A stretch of 64,000 nt of DNA from JAFGXF01 sp963732595 (GTDB taxonomy: Bacteria; Chloroflexota; Anaerolineae; Anaerolineales; Anaerolineaceae). The notes beneath the pieces are model-generated. The model ran no database searches, was not told the origin of the DNA, and was given only the letters and a program-made list of their open reading frames with translations. The number at the start of each line of letters is the position of its first letter. Within the stretch, counting starts at the first letter, position 1. The DNA lies in the NCBI GenBank assembly GCA_963732595.1, contig CAVSZZ010000002.1:1488001-1552000 (forward strand), read 5' to 3'. Shown here piece after piece: positions 54,992-64,000 of this stretch. A program made the position numbers and the translations under genes.

Positions 54992-56026
54992 GTGGTACTC
55001 GATTCTGATCCTTCATCAGATGGGACGGTGCGTATGAAAACATTGTCTCCTGGCAAGATCCGCAGGTTGCAGCGGTGCAGCTGCGAGAGTGGGGCTCTGG
55101 TCCTGTTGTCCATTGATCATCGCAACAGTCTGAGAAGCCTCCTTAAAATGGATGGGATTGAACCGGTCAATGATGAACAACTGATTTCATTTAAGGAGGC
55201 TGTTGTTAAAACACTTGGCCAGGAGGTCAGCGCAATTCTTCTGGATCCGGAATATGGGGCGGGGCAATTGATCACCCGATCCAGCTTGCCTAAAAGTGCC
55301 GGATTGATCCTTGCCATCGAGACCAGCGGTTTTACAGGTTCAAAGGAGAACCGCATCAGCCAGGTGCTGGGAGGCTGGAGTGTTACCAAGGCTTTAAGGC
55401 TGGGGGCGGAGGCGGTTCGGTTGTTGGTGTATTATCACCCCGAAGCTGACAGTGCCCCTTCGGTCGAATCGCTGGTCGACTCGGTCGCGCAGGAATGCCA
55501 GACAATGGATTTGCCATTTATCCTGGCTGCTTTACCTTACTCGATCGATCCCCAATTGAAGACACTTCCCCCTGACCAACGCCGTGTGGTCGTCCTTGAA
55601 ACGGCTCGAATCCTGACTGCCATCAACGGGGTCGACGTTTATATGAGTGAATTTCCGGTGGATGTAAAGATGGACTCGGACCGGTCGCATTGGGATTCCG
55701 CCTGCGAGGCACTCTCACATGCCAGCCGGGCACCCTGGTTGTTGATCTCCTCTGCTGTGGAATTCGAAGTTTTCCTGACCATGACAGAATCTGCCTGCCG
55801 GCAAGGGGCCAGTGGAGCAGCTGCAGGACGGGCAGCCTGGCAGGAAGCAGCTGGACTCAGTGGGACGAAACAGGCCGCCTTACTCCATAAAACCTGTCGC
55901 TCACGCCTATCCCAATTGACCATGACCTGTAATAGCGCGGCAGTCCCGTGGACGAAGTTTTACCGCCCGCAGGAATTACCACCGGATTGGTATCTCACCT
56001 ATCCCGGGTTTAACCACGCTGAATAA
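54992..56026 (+). CDS. LacD-like (tagatose-bisphosphate aldolase family) protein
   Basis: A 344-residue TIM-barrel-type protein. LLSIDHRNSLRSLL near residue 40, SAILLDPEYGAGQLI, RLLVYYHPEAD and SEFPVDVKMDS (a candidate Schiff-base Lys) follow class I LacD-type aldolases; LISSAVEFEVFL and GASGAAAGRAAWQEA fit the phosphate-binding end. The GTG at 54992 is right behind the promoter and would be leaderless; an ATG at 55034 is an alternative. A sugar-phosphate aldolase role is likely; the exact sugar is not known. Confidence 0.72.
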   Translation: MVLDSDPSSDGTVRMKTLSPGKIRRLQRCSCESGALVLLSIDHRNSLRSLLKMDGIEPVNDEQLISFKEAVVKTLGQEVSAILLDPEYGAGQLITRSSLPKSAGLILAIETSGFTGSKENRISQVLGGWSVTKALRLGAEAVRLLVYYHPEADSAPSVESLVDSVAQECQTMDLPFILAALPYSIDPQLKTLPPDQRRVVVLETARILTAINGVDVYMSEFPVDVKMDSDRSHWDSACEALSHASRAPWLLISSAVEFEVFLTMTESACRQGASGAAAGRAAWQEAAGLSGTKQAALLHKTCRSRLSQLTMTCNSAAVPWTKFYRPQELPPDWYLTYPGFNHAE

Positions 56027-56028
56027 AG

Positions 56029-56466
56029 TTAGAGGTTCCTGGGGAGCAGCTGCAGGTCGAAACGGTAACCTTCCACTCTGGCCAGTTCCTCGATTTTCGC
56101 GCGCACAGTCTTAAATTCAAAACGGTACTCATATTTCTTGCCGAACAGGATGGATTGCTGCTCGATGTCGCCTTCGCGGCCAGTGCCACCTGTCTTGTAA
56201 GTCTCGGTTTTAAAGCCAAATCCGGGAGAGGAATCAAAATCACCCCCGGTCGACATGCCGGATCCGCTCTCTTTAAGCATTTCGAAATAGCGGATGAGCT
56301 TCTCGTCGTCAAGGATGCGAAATTTCGCCTGATACTGAAGTTTCTGGCTGGATAGGAAGGCTTTCCGTTCAGCGAGCGTAGCGGTCAGCTCATAGATACC
56401 TTTGGATTCCTTCAGTTCCGCCGGGATTGCGCTGGCATATTTCTGGATCTCAGAGATTAATGACAT
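56029..56466 (-). CDS. Hypothetical soluble protein
   Basis: 145 residues, chosen start MSLISEIQKYASAIPAEL at 56466 because AGGAGGAAAAC precedes it; upstream codons are not part of it. Charged, helical first half (LAERKAFLSSQKLQYQAKFRILDDEKLI), a Gly-rich middle (GSGMSTGGDFDSSPGFGF), then a beta-rich end. No family recognised. Convergent with the LacD-like gene, 2 bp apart. Confidence 0.6.
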   Translation of the reverse strand: MSLISEIQKYASAIPAELKESKGIYELTATLAERKAFLSSQKLQYQAKFRILDDEKLIRYFEMLKESGSGMSTGGDFDSSPGFGFKTETYKTGGTGREGDIEQQSILFGKKYEYRFEFKTVRAKIEELARVEGYRFDLQLLPRNL

Positions 56467-56584
56467 GTTTTCCTCCTGACTTGTGTAAATTATAATACGC
56501 CCGGTTACAATGGGTAAAAGACTGCAACCCGTATTAACGAAATTCGTATAAAAGATGGATAGAATTACACAAAGAGAGGTAAAA

Positions 56585-56965
56585 ATGAGATTTATCGTTC
56601 GTTGGTTGATCACTGCTGTTGCACTGGTGGCCGCCATCTACCTGGTGCCTGGCATTAATATCGTCGGGGAGAATGGCTTCATTGCTGTAGCCGTTATGGC
56701 ACTCCTGCTTGGGTTGGTGAATGCCCTTATCCGGCCCTTGATGAAAGTCCTGTCCTGTGGGCTGATCCTCTTGACGCTCGGATTGTTCACGCTGGTCATT
56801 AATGCAGCCATGTTCTGGCTGGCCGGTCAGATCTCGACCTGGCTGGGTTACGGTCTGTCTGTGAATTCTTTCTGGACGGCATTCCTGGCATCCCTGGTCG
56901 TCAGCATTGTCTCCTGGTTTCTGAACATTTTCCTGCCCGACCGGAAGCGCAAGCCAAAATCCTAA
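56585..56965 (+). CDS. Phage-holin-4-2-like (DUF360 type) membrane protein
   Basis: 126 residues with GAGAGGT before the ATG. Four membrane helices; LLGLVNALIRPLMKVLS and LTLGLFTLVINAAMFWL are the family hallmarks. Despite the name, these proteins are common in bacterial chromosomes without phage and their role is unclear. Confidence 0.85.
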   Translation: MRFIVRWLITAVALVAAIYLVPGINIVGENGFIAVAVMALLLGLVNALIRPLMKVLSCGLILLTLGLFTLVINAAMFWLAGQISTWLGYGLSVNSFWTAFLASLVVSIVSWFLNIFLPDRKRKPKS

Positions 56966-56993
56966 ACGCTGGATATCCATTAGACTGGCGGGC

Positions 56994-57020
56994 AGTTGAT
57001 GCCCGCCAGTTTATGATTAA
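56994..57020 (+). terminator. Bidirectional terminator
   Basis: ACTGGCGGGCA (56994-57004) / TGCCCGCCAGT (57010-57020), an 11-bp stem followed by TTATG, between convergent genes. Confidence 0.85.
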
Positions 57021-57026
57021 TATTCA

Positions 57027-57600
57027 AGTTTGAAGGTATCCCGGATCCATTTCAATTGATCCTTTTCTCCCACGGGCTTCAAGGAATTACGCGTCAGTTT
57101 TTGACGCAAATCTGCCACTTTCAAGGCTGACATCCTGTGATTCTTTCAATATGCCATTATCGAACAATAATTCCCAGACTTCGCGAAATTTCCAGGCAGG
57201 ATGAAAACCCATATGTACGTAGAGTTCCCGGATGAAATCCCGGGCGATGAGAAACCCGCCGCTGAACGGTAATGGGAGGTTAAGATTGTCATAGACGTTG
57301 TTGAATAAAGGTTGCTGATCGACCGGCAGGGCGGGTTCCCTGCCGTTGATATCTGGTCCGACCTGGGGCATGAATGTTCTGCCTTCCCCCAGTTTTCCCA
57401 GTTGGATGGACAACCGCACCAGAACCAGCTGGTCCTCACGTATGCCAAAGGTGGCCACATAACCGCGCCAACAGGCAGTGCAAGTGCTGACCGGATGCAG
57501 TCCCCAATTTTACCGGGTCGAAAGGCGGCTCCCCATGGATGCCAGCCACGGAGTATTCCATATTATTAAAAAGAAATAGATCTGGGAACTGGGCAGTCAT
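57027..57600 (-). CDS. Hypothetical protein, frameshifted
   Basis: Starts at 57600, one base after the stop of the upstream gene. It opens MTAQFPDLFLFNNMEYSVAGI. Two single-base insertions (near 57490 and 57130) break it; removed, it reads CTACWRGYVATFGIREDQLVLVRL, then GGFLIARDFIRELYVHMGFHPAWKFREVWEL, and ends WIRDTFKLEY. About 190 residues, soluble. No family recognised. Coupled to the toroid-like gene. Confidence 0.6.
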
Positions 57601-57601
57601 G

Positions 57602-58629
57602 TCATTCCCCATCCAGTTGTTTAAGGACTCTTAAGGCTCGAAGCGTCACCCATTTGTTGGGCATTTTCTTCTCTCCCCAGTCGCCCCAGGTTTTCCCTGC
57701 ATAATCGTTCTCAAGCAGCCAGCGACCGTGTTCATCCTGTTTCTCGAGCACCAACAGGATCAGGTTTTTCATGCGCGGATCGCTACCGCAACCGAGACCG
57801 CTGAGGACTTCGGCTACCAGTAGCAGGTCTGTAATGTAAAAGACCGGGAATCCAAACTTCCACCAGTTGCCGCTGGGTTTGGGCGCGTATCCGTTCGGCC
57901 AGGGAGCGGTGGCAGGGTCCTCCTTCAGGAGGAATTCGATCCCACGTGCGACTGCACGATCGATGACAGGTGTCCATTTTTCCCGCGGCAGCCGGCTGAA
58001 TGCCTGCATGACCCGCGCAGCACCCCAGGCGCAGGATTTCTTGTCGTTTGCTCCACAGGCAAATCCCGGACCGCATTTTCCGGCATAGTAGCGCTGAGAG
58101 GTGGTCTTGTCGCCCAGGGGGCGATGCCCTCGCCGGTTACCGTGCGGGCCATCCAGTCAAAGGCTGGTTCCCAGGCGGGCATCTGTCGATCCCAGTACGG
58201 TCAATGCCCAGCACAGGTTGCCCTGCAGACAGTCGGCAGTACCACCGGGGGCGGTGGCTGAGGCGAATTGCCCTCCGGGTGCCAGGCATTGATCGAGGCA
58301 GTAATCGATCGCCATCCGGATGCGGGAATCCTCTTCAACCCGGGCACCCAGGCTGGCTAGCAGGATGAGTGACCAAACCAGTGAGCGGTACTTGGGGTTG
58401 TAACCGGGCCCCGGCTCGAATCCAGTAGCCATCCGGGTGCATCTCCGCCAGGATGAGCGCAATGGGTCCCTGTTGGTGGGCGGCGTGGCGAGACGCGATC
58501 AATTCAGGGTCGCTTTCCGGTAAGCCAACGATGTCCCGCAGGGCAAGATAACGTACTCCGGGCTCGCTTTCCTCCAACAGCCAGGGTAGGGGATCAGCTT
58601 TCAAATGTATTCTTCCAGTCCATGATCAT
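57602..58629 (-). CDS. Alpha/alpha-toroid (prenyltransferase/terpene-cyclase fold)-like protein, frameshifted
   Basis: At least four frame changes occur across about 1 kb, but the pieces form one protein: DPLPWLLEESEPGVRYLALRDI, NPKYRSLVWSLILLASLGA, GGQFASATAPGGTADCLQGNLCWAL, WTPVIDRAVARGIEFLLKEDP, WWKFGFPVFYITDLLLVAEVLSGLG, GRWLLENDYAGKTWGDWGEK, and a final helix. The repeated helix pairs with aromatic/Gly turns suggest an alpha/alpha-toroid fold. No catalytic DxDD or zinc motif is seen, so it is probably not a cyclase. AGGAG lies before the ATGs at 58629 and 58623; the choice is uncertain. Confidence 0.6.
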
Positions 58630-58663
58630 CCTTCTCCTGATTCAAATGACATCGCTAAAGAGG

Positions 58664-59492
58664 TCAGGCAGGCTTGTTCTTTCTGACCACGATCAGCATG
58701 TGTTCGCTCAATCCCACTACGGATGGGTGAGTGCAGGTCTCGAAATGAGTCGCTTTCCAATCCGCCCAACGCCGCTCGTCCTTTGCCAGCAGGTTGATCT
58801 TGCTCCTGTGATTCGAACCGAGACCTTCCAGCCCGGCCATCGTCATGAAATCGACTGTTCTAAGATCGAATACCTCGCGCAGTTCCTCCGGCAGGAAGAA
58901 ATGACAGGCGGTGAAGCCGGTTGTGCCATCGATGTTGCCAGTGGCACAGATCTCACGATGGGTCTTCTCGCCGATCTCATGCTGGAAGAGCATCAGTTCG
59001 ACCACCATCACACTCAGGCGGCTCATGACCGATACGAAGATGGGCGCGCCTGGTTTGGCGACCCGTATGAGTTCATGTATGGCTTTCGTGCGGTCATTGT
59101 GGATCGATCAGATGTGAGAGAGCGGACCGCCCAGGCAGATCACCCCATCGAAGGTGTTGTCTTTCCAGCAGGATAGATCGGTTATCGTTCCCTCGATGTA
59201 CTCATGAACATTGGTAACCAAACCGGCTTGTTTGACCCGCTTTTGCGCAAATGCAAGGTTGGCCGGGGTCAGATCCAGGGCGCTGAGGGTGTAATCCCCG
59301 CCTGGCCAACTCCAGCGTATAACGTCCCGGCCCGCTGCCGGCATCCAGGATCCGGCCTGTTTTCGGCAGGTATTGCTCCAGGAAATGCAGCGTCGTTTCC
59401 AACTCCAGCCGGTGATAGGCATCCCGCACCAGGCGGCGCCATTCCTTGAGTACCTGGGTGGTGTAGTAGTCTCGTACGATCGAGGTGGACAT
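58664..59492 (-). CDS. Class I SAM-dependent methyltransferase, frameshifted
   Basis: Starts MSTSIVRDYYTTQ at 59492 with GGAG upstream. The SAM-binding motif I is GRILDAGSGPGRYTLELA; after a frame change near 59300 the next motifs are LSALDLTPANLAFAQKR and FDGVICLGGPLSHI. A second frame change near 59100 leads to LIRVAKPGAPIFVSVMS and a C-terminal ending VVGLSEHMLIVVRK. About 275 residues. Substrate unknown. Confidence 0.78.
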
Positions 59493-59580
59493 GGCGGGCT
59501 CCATTTGTGCTTTAATTATAGTCCACGGGAATTGCTGTCATGACGTCTGCTCTAGATCAAGGAAGGGGTGGAAAAAGTGC

Positions 59581-59608
59581 GACCTCCGTGATCTAAATCA
59601 CGGAGGTC
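59581..59608 (-). terminator. Hairpin with T-tract upstream of the methyltransferase gene
   Basis: GACCTCCGTGA (59581-59591) / TCACGGAGGTC (59598-59608), 11-bp stem; on the minus strand followed by GCACTTTTTCC. Confidence 0.7.
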
Positions 59609-59744
59609 GTCGAGGAGGAAGGGAGTAGTAACTATGGTCTGCAGAGGTTGATTCTCTGTCATTCCAAAATGAATTATAAAAACGGAGGGTTAAGCCAGGA
59701 TGAGATTAGGATAAGGGTTTGATGAGAGCACCAAATGATTCATG

Positions 59745-59776
59745 AAACGGCCAGTGGTACTTACCACTGGCCGTTT
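59745..59776 (-). terminator. Terminator of the ABC operon
   Basis: A perfect 15-bp inverted repeat (AAACGGCCAGTGGTA, 59745-59759 / 59762-59776), 20 bp beyond the permease stop. The TTTCATG tail on the minus strand is weak. Confidence 0.65.
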
Positions 59777-59796
59777 GAACCATCTAGTAGCGCGAG

Positions 59797-62342
59797 CTAC
59801 TCGTAATGCAAGGCCTGGATTATCTCCATGCGCGAGGCCTGGCGGGCGGGAATGATGGCCGCCAGCACTCCGAAGACCAGGCCGATCACGATGGTGGCTA
59901 TGATCCCATTCCACGGGAAGAAATAGGTCAGCTTGAAACCCATCGTACTCGACCGCGGATACCAGGACAGCGCCCATCAACAACCCGGTGATGATGCCCA
60001 GCAGGATGCCGAAGGCTGATAACAGCAGGCTCTCGGCCAGGACCATGCGGCCGATCTGCTTGCGGGTGGCGCCCACCGCACGCAGTACGCCGATCTCGCG
60101 CGTGCGCTCAATGACATTGATGGCCAGGGTGTTGACCATGGCGATCAAACCCGGGATGACCAGTGCAGCCAGGACGCCGTAGAACAGGATCATGGCCTGG
60201 CTGATCATATCCACCTGGGCTTTACGGAACACCTCTGACTCAAAGAAGGTGAAAGCCGGGTAGTCACTGACCAGTTTCGTTAAGACCAGCCTGGGTGGTG
60301 GTCCGGTCGTAGTCTTCAGCCTGGTTGGCCATGATCAACATGTCGTTGACAATGTTGAAGTCGGCTTCCATGTTAGCCTGGGAGATGTAGCCGGTGGCCA
60401 GCTTGGCGTTTAAGTAATCCAAACCGACACCTGCAATGATGTAATCGACCTGACCGGACGGGGTCTCAAGTGTCAGGGTGTCGCCCACCTTGACCTTGCG
60501 CTGGGAGGCAAAGATGCCGTTTACGATCACGGCACGTCCTTCTGCCAGCATGCGGTAAGCCTCGGTTTCATCTCCCACGGCTGAATTCAAGCCCGGAGAT
60601 CTGCGGGAACACGACCGGGTCGATTCCGATCAACTGGGTGTCACCCACCACGGTCTTGCTGGTGGTGAAACGGATGCTGGTGACCGGACCCACACCCGGA
60701 ACGGCGGCGATTTTTTCTGCAAGTTCCGGAGCTGCGGCCACGTTGCCGCCCGATGAGCAGCAGCGAGGAGGGCATGAACAGGTAATCGGCTCCCAGGCTC
60801 TTATCCATGTAGCTGAAGAATCCTTCGAAAATGGATGTGATCATACCCGACATGGCCATGGCGATCATCAACCCGATCATGACAGCCGAGGCGGTGATGG
60901 CTGCCCGACCGGGATTGCGGGTCAGGTTGCCTTCCGCCAGGCGCCCTTCACGTTTGAAGAACAGGTTCAGCGGACCACTGAAGGCATGTCCGAGTGGTTT
61001 GACCAGCACCGGTGAGCACAGGATCAGGCCGATGATGAAAAGTACCAATACCAAACGAGGCCAGGTTCAACTGGCGGGTCAACAGACCGGTCGAGGCCAA
61101 GTCCGAGCAGCACCAGGCCGGCAATGGCGCGCCGGTTCATGGTGCGTTTCTGAGTGGTCGCGCTGTCTGGCCGCAGAGCTTCAAGCGGCGTCACCTGGCT
61201 GGCAGCCATGGCTGGCAGCAATCCACTGGCTACCGTGAAACCAATGCCGATGGCTAGCGAGATGGCCAGGTTTGATGCTTCGACCACTGGCAGTCCGACG
61301 TTGATATGCAGCATTTCCTGGCCGAAGGTGTTGATCATCATGGTGAAGAACAAACCCAGGCTGTAACCGCCCAGGATGCCCAGCACGGATCCACCGATGC
61401 CCTGGATCAGGGTTTCGATCAGGAACAGGCTGCGGATGGTGGCGCGGGAAGCACCCAGGGCACGCAGCATGCCGATGTCATGTCGGCGTTCGACCACCAC
61501 GGTGCGAAAGGTGTTGTAGATCACAAAGGCGCCCATCGCCAGGGCTAGCACACCGAACAGGAAGAATGCCGAATTGGCCGATCTCGAGCCCGGCGAAAAG
61601 CTCGGTTCCGGTTTCGATGGCATTGACGCTCATGCCCTCACCCAACCGGCTTTCAAGCGGGCAACCACATCCTCTAAAACGGCATCTGCCGCAATTGTGC
61701 CTTCGATGCGGTTGACCTGCCCGGGTAGGTTGAACATGGACTGGGCATCCGCCAGCGGAATATAGACCTCCTCCGGACTGGCCGAAGGGAAGGTGGTCAG
61801 CAGGGCAACGATGCGAAATTGCATGGTTCCGCTTGAGGAGGGCAGGGTAAGCAGGTCTCCCAGTCCTCTTGTTCAGCTTTCCAGCAAAGGTTTGTGAGGT
61901 GACGATCACATGGGTGTCGCCATCCTTGAAGAATTCACCCTCAGCCACCAGGTACTGGCGCAATTGCAGGACTGTCGCCGGGTCGACACCCACCACGCTG
62001 ATATTGCCCCCAGAGGTCAGGCTGGTGGCGGCCGGTGCCAGGCTTTCCGGCAGGATGACCGTGCGGCGCAGCGATGCATCCACCACGGCCACGCCTTCGG
62101 TGTTTTTTACCAGGTCAACGATCTCGGTCTGGAATGGAGCCTGGGAGGCGGTTTGGATGGTCAGGTCGATCTGACCGGAAGCAGCCTGCATGGTGCTGGT
62201 GAAGACCTGCAGGAACGTGGGCAGGAGTCGAGTTCATGCCAAAGATGATGGTTACCCCGAAGACCACAGCCAGGGTGGTTAACACTGTACGTAACTTGCG
62301 ACCCCACAGGTAGCGGGCCGCCAGTTTCCACTGGACGTTCAT
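59797..62342 (-). CDS. MacB/FtsX-type ABC transporter permease (two FtsX domains), heavily frameshifted
   Basis: About 845 residues once joined. Start MNVQWKLAARYLWGRKLRTVLTTLAVVFGVTIIFG at 62342. First FtsX core: ALAMGAFVIYNTFRTVVVERRHDIGMLRALGASR; second: LAINVIERTREIGVLRAVGATRKQIGRMVLAES, ending ARQASRMEIIQALHYE. Periplasmic MacB-PCD-like stretches lie between. At least seven frame changes break it. The ATPase stop overlaps this start by 4 bp (ATGA). It is probably an export or mechanotransmission-type transporter under PadR control. Confidence 0.85.
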
Positions 62343-63077
62343 AGGTCCCCGGCTTTCTTCTTTAGGGTCTTGGTGCGTTCGGCCGCGCTGCCGGTCAGGC
62401 GGGTTTCATCCACGATGTTGCCGTCTTTCAGGAAGACGATCCGGTCGGCGGCTGCTGCAATGCGTGGATCGTGGGTGACCATTAGAACCGTTCGATCATA
62501 ATCGTCGACGATCTTGCGCAGCAGGGTAGCCAGCTCGTCGGACGAGCGTGAGTCCAGGTTGCCGGTGGGTTCATCCGCCAGGATGAGGGCCGGGTCGTGC
62601 ACCAGGGCGCGGGCAATGGCCACACGCTGCTGCTGGCCGCCGGAAAGTTCATCTGGGCGGTGGTCCATGCGGTCCTTCAGACCGACCCGCGCCAGCCATT
62701 CGCCGGCGCGTTTTTTGGCCTCGGCCGGCTTGACACTATCCAGGGTGAGCGGTAATGAAGCGTTTTCAAGCGCCGTTAGAACCGGGATCAGATTGAAGAA
62801 CTGGAAGATGAAACCCACATTCTGGCGGCGGAATTTGGTCACCTGGTTGTCGTCCAAGGTGGAAACATCCTTGCCGTCCAGGATGACCTTGCCGGAGCTG
62901 GGGCGATCCAGGCTGCCGATCAGGTGCAGCAGGGTGGATTTGCCGCAGCCACTGGGGCCCATGACGGCCAGGAACTCGCCGGCTTTGATATTCAGGTTGA
63001 TGCCATCCACAGCGGCGATGGCGGTGTCGCCTTCGCCGTAGAGTCTTGGTTAATTGTTCAGTTTTAACGATATCCAT
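62339..63077 (-). CDS. ABC transporter ATPase (MacB/LolD type), frameshifted
   Basis: Energises the neighbouring permease. Walker A GPSGCGKST, Q-loop FIFQFFNLIP, signature LSGGQQQRVAIARAL, Walker B LILADEPTGNLDS, and H-loop MVTHDP. One inserted A near 63048 splits off the first eleven residues (MDIVKTEQLTK); removing it gives KLYGEGDTAIAAVDGINL. About 245 residues. It follows the PadR gene by 58 bp. Confidence 0.92.
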
Positions 63078-63135
63078 TTTGTCCTCTTGATTTCATTGGT
63101 CTCCGCTGTTGGGAGTGACAGTGCATGCAGGGATG

Positions 63136-63759
63136 CTATTTCTTGACGCGTTCAGGCAGGCCGACCGGCGGATCCTTGGCGCTGTTGGGTGGGCGACCGC
63201 GGCTGCGTGCCAGGGGAGACGGCACCGGCTGATTGCGGATGTCATCGAGGCGGGCTTCGACCATGTCCAGCCAGCGCAGGTCGGCTTCGAGGTGCATGAT
63301 GGTTTGATCGTGCAGCAGAAGGATGGCCAGGTCGCGTTCCGGATCGGTGGCGCTGCGCTGGGCAGTTGCATCATGCAGCTGCCGGTACAGGCTGGCGCGC
63401 TGGGTTTGCAGGATGTGATAGGGGTCGGCATTGCCGGTGGCCAGGCTTAATACCAGCTTGAGGTAGACCTCATCCTGCTGGTGAGAAGCCACGACCGGGG
63501 AATCGAACCACTGCTTGAGTTCTTTTACCCCGGCTGGGGTGATGGCATAGATGGTCTTCTCTGGTCCGCCCTCCTGAACGGTGGCCTGTTGGGCCACCAG
63601 GCCTGCTTCGGCCAGCCGGGAGAGTGTGGTGTAGACCTGGGCTGGTTTCAGGTCCCAGTTGGACTCGCCGCCCAGCATGGCGACGAAGGCGGAACGCAAT
63701 TCGTAACCGTGGCGGGGTTTTTGGGCGAGGAGACCGAGTAGGGCGTTGCGGACTGACAT
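63136..63759 (-). CDS. PadR-family transcriptional regulator
   Basis: 207 residues. The N-terminal winged helix shows LGLLAQKPRHGYELRSAF, VYTTLSRLAEAGLV and YAITPAGVKELKQW; the second half is the helical PadR C-terminal domain. It ends with a basic Pro-rich tail. PadR proteins usually repress their own promoter and adjacent exporter genes; the direct repeats in its promoter fit this. First gene of the operon with the ABC ATPase and permease. Confidence 0.9.
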   Translation of the reverse strand: MSVRNALLGLLAQKPRHGYELRSAFVAMLGGESNWDLKPAQVYTTLSRLAEAGLVAQQATVQEGGPEKTIYAITPAGVKELKQWFDSPVVASHQQDEVYLKLVLSLATGNADPYHILQTQRASLYRQLHDATAQRSATDPERDLAILLLHDQTIMHLEADLRWLDMVEARLDDIRNQPVPSPLARSRGRPPNSAKDPPVGLPERVKK

Positions 63760-63770
63760 ATATCTACTCT

Positions 63771-63842
63771 ACAAGTTATTAGAATAGACGATAATATAAA
63801 ACAAGTTACTAGTTTTGTCAAGAGTTGAACGCGGGATATAAT
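63771..63842. promoter_or_regulatory. Divergent promoters with PadR-like operator repeats
   Basis: Minus strand: -35 TTGACA (63816-63821), 17-bp spacer, -10 TATATT (63793-63798). Plus strand: -35 TTGTCA (63815-63820), 16-bp spacer, -10 TATAAT (63837-63842). The two -35 boxes overlap. ACAAGTTATTAG (63771-63782) and ACAAGTTACTAG (63801-63812) are direct repeats exactly 30 bp apart; the second lies within the minus-strand spacer. Confidence 0.7.
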
Positions 63843-63865
63843 CAAGAAGACAAAAAGGAAAGACA

Positions 63866-64000
63866 ATGACCATCAACTACCGTACCATGACCATCCAGGA
63901 TTATGAAGAAGTCTATGCCCTTTGGCAATCCACCCCCGGCATCGGCCTGTCGGAGGCCGACTCGCGCGAGGGCATCGCCAGATTTTTGGCTGCCAACCCA
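63866..64000 (+). CDS. GNAT acetyltransferase N-terminus, cut by window end
   Basis: Begins MTINYRTMTIQDYEEVYALWQ with AAGGAAA before the ATG; 45 residues are visible. The beta1-alpha1 pattern (YRTMTIQDYEEVYALW) is typical of GNAT N-acetyltransferases. The acetyl-CoA motif lies beyond the window, so the family call is tentative. It is divergent from the PadR gene and may share its operator. Confidence 0.6.
   Translation, partial: MTINYRTMTIQDYEEVYALWQSTPGIGLSEADSREGIARFLAANP

Noticed and set aside
56585..56965. Prophage holin
   Set aside because: The family name is misleading; no other phage gene is nearby.
59797..62342. Several small separate genes or a decayed pseudogene
   Set aside because: Fragments join in order into one MacB/FtsX permease, and similar single-base breaks occur in neighbouring genes, including essential-type ones.

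Overview
The window looks like a chromosome segment of an Anaerolineae-type Chloroflexota bacterium. This is inferred from the gene mix: very large secreted beta-helix and MBG-repeat proteins, lipoproteins with SH3-like domains, a Ras/Rab-like small GTPase, a TPR/BTAD regulator, TrpB2, and a tryptophan T-box. Nothing in the window is a direct taxonomic marker. I see no phage, transposase, CRISPR array or integrase.

Layout. 1-9.2 kb: two giant secreted proteins on the minus strand, one made of a 255-bp tandem repeat, the other a beta-helix/lamin-tail/Ig-like protein. Their promoters share an inverted-repeat element. 9.8-12.6 kb: trpS-trpB2 operon behind a Trp-specific T-box leader. 12.6-15.5 kb: a zinc-ribbon/L12-like protein coupled to an NHL-repeat protein, then two Yip1-like membrane paralogs. 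15.6-21.6 kb: a minus-strand operon of beta-helix lipoprotein, DUF2877/AllH-like protein, lactate permease, glycerophosphodiesterase and uridine phosphorylase. 21.7-28.6 kb: diguanylate cyclase, miaB, a SHOCT/YvlB-like protein with an MFS transporter, and a BTAD regulator. 28.9-29.5 kb: superoxide dismutase with a PerR-like box. 29.6-34.7 kb: a compact set of B12-domain protein, opine-dehydrogenase-like enzyme, ATP-grasp ligase and MFS transporter, a possible small-molecule pathway. 34.8-44.4 kb: Ca2+ exchanger, membrane proteins, folE, DUF2207 protein, a glycosyltransferase-like protein with FG-GAP-like repeats, the small GTPase with its partner, and class II aldolase. 44.5-50.4 kb: HerA-like ATPase, a candidate small RNA, and a glycosidase-like surface protein followed by two membrane paralogs. 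50.4-51.1 kb: tRNA-Val(GAC) with a downstream tandem repeat carrying copies of the tRNA 3' end. 51.2-54.9 kb: five tandem SH3-like lipoproteins. 55-59.5 kb: aldolase, holin-like protein, an alpha/alpha-toroid-like protein and a methyltransferase. 59.8-64 kb: PadR regulator with a MacB/FtsX-type ABC transporter, and the start of a divergent GNAT gene.

Quality note. About 20 genes are split by frameshifts. In nearly every case I could trace base by base, removing one inserted base restores the expected protein. The sequence therefore probably carries insertion-type consensus errors and is not full of pseudogenes. Frameshifted genes are given as single CDS spans with the breaks noted.
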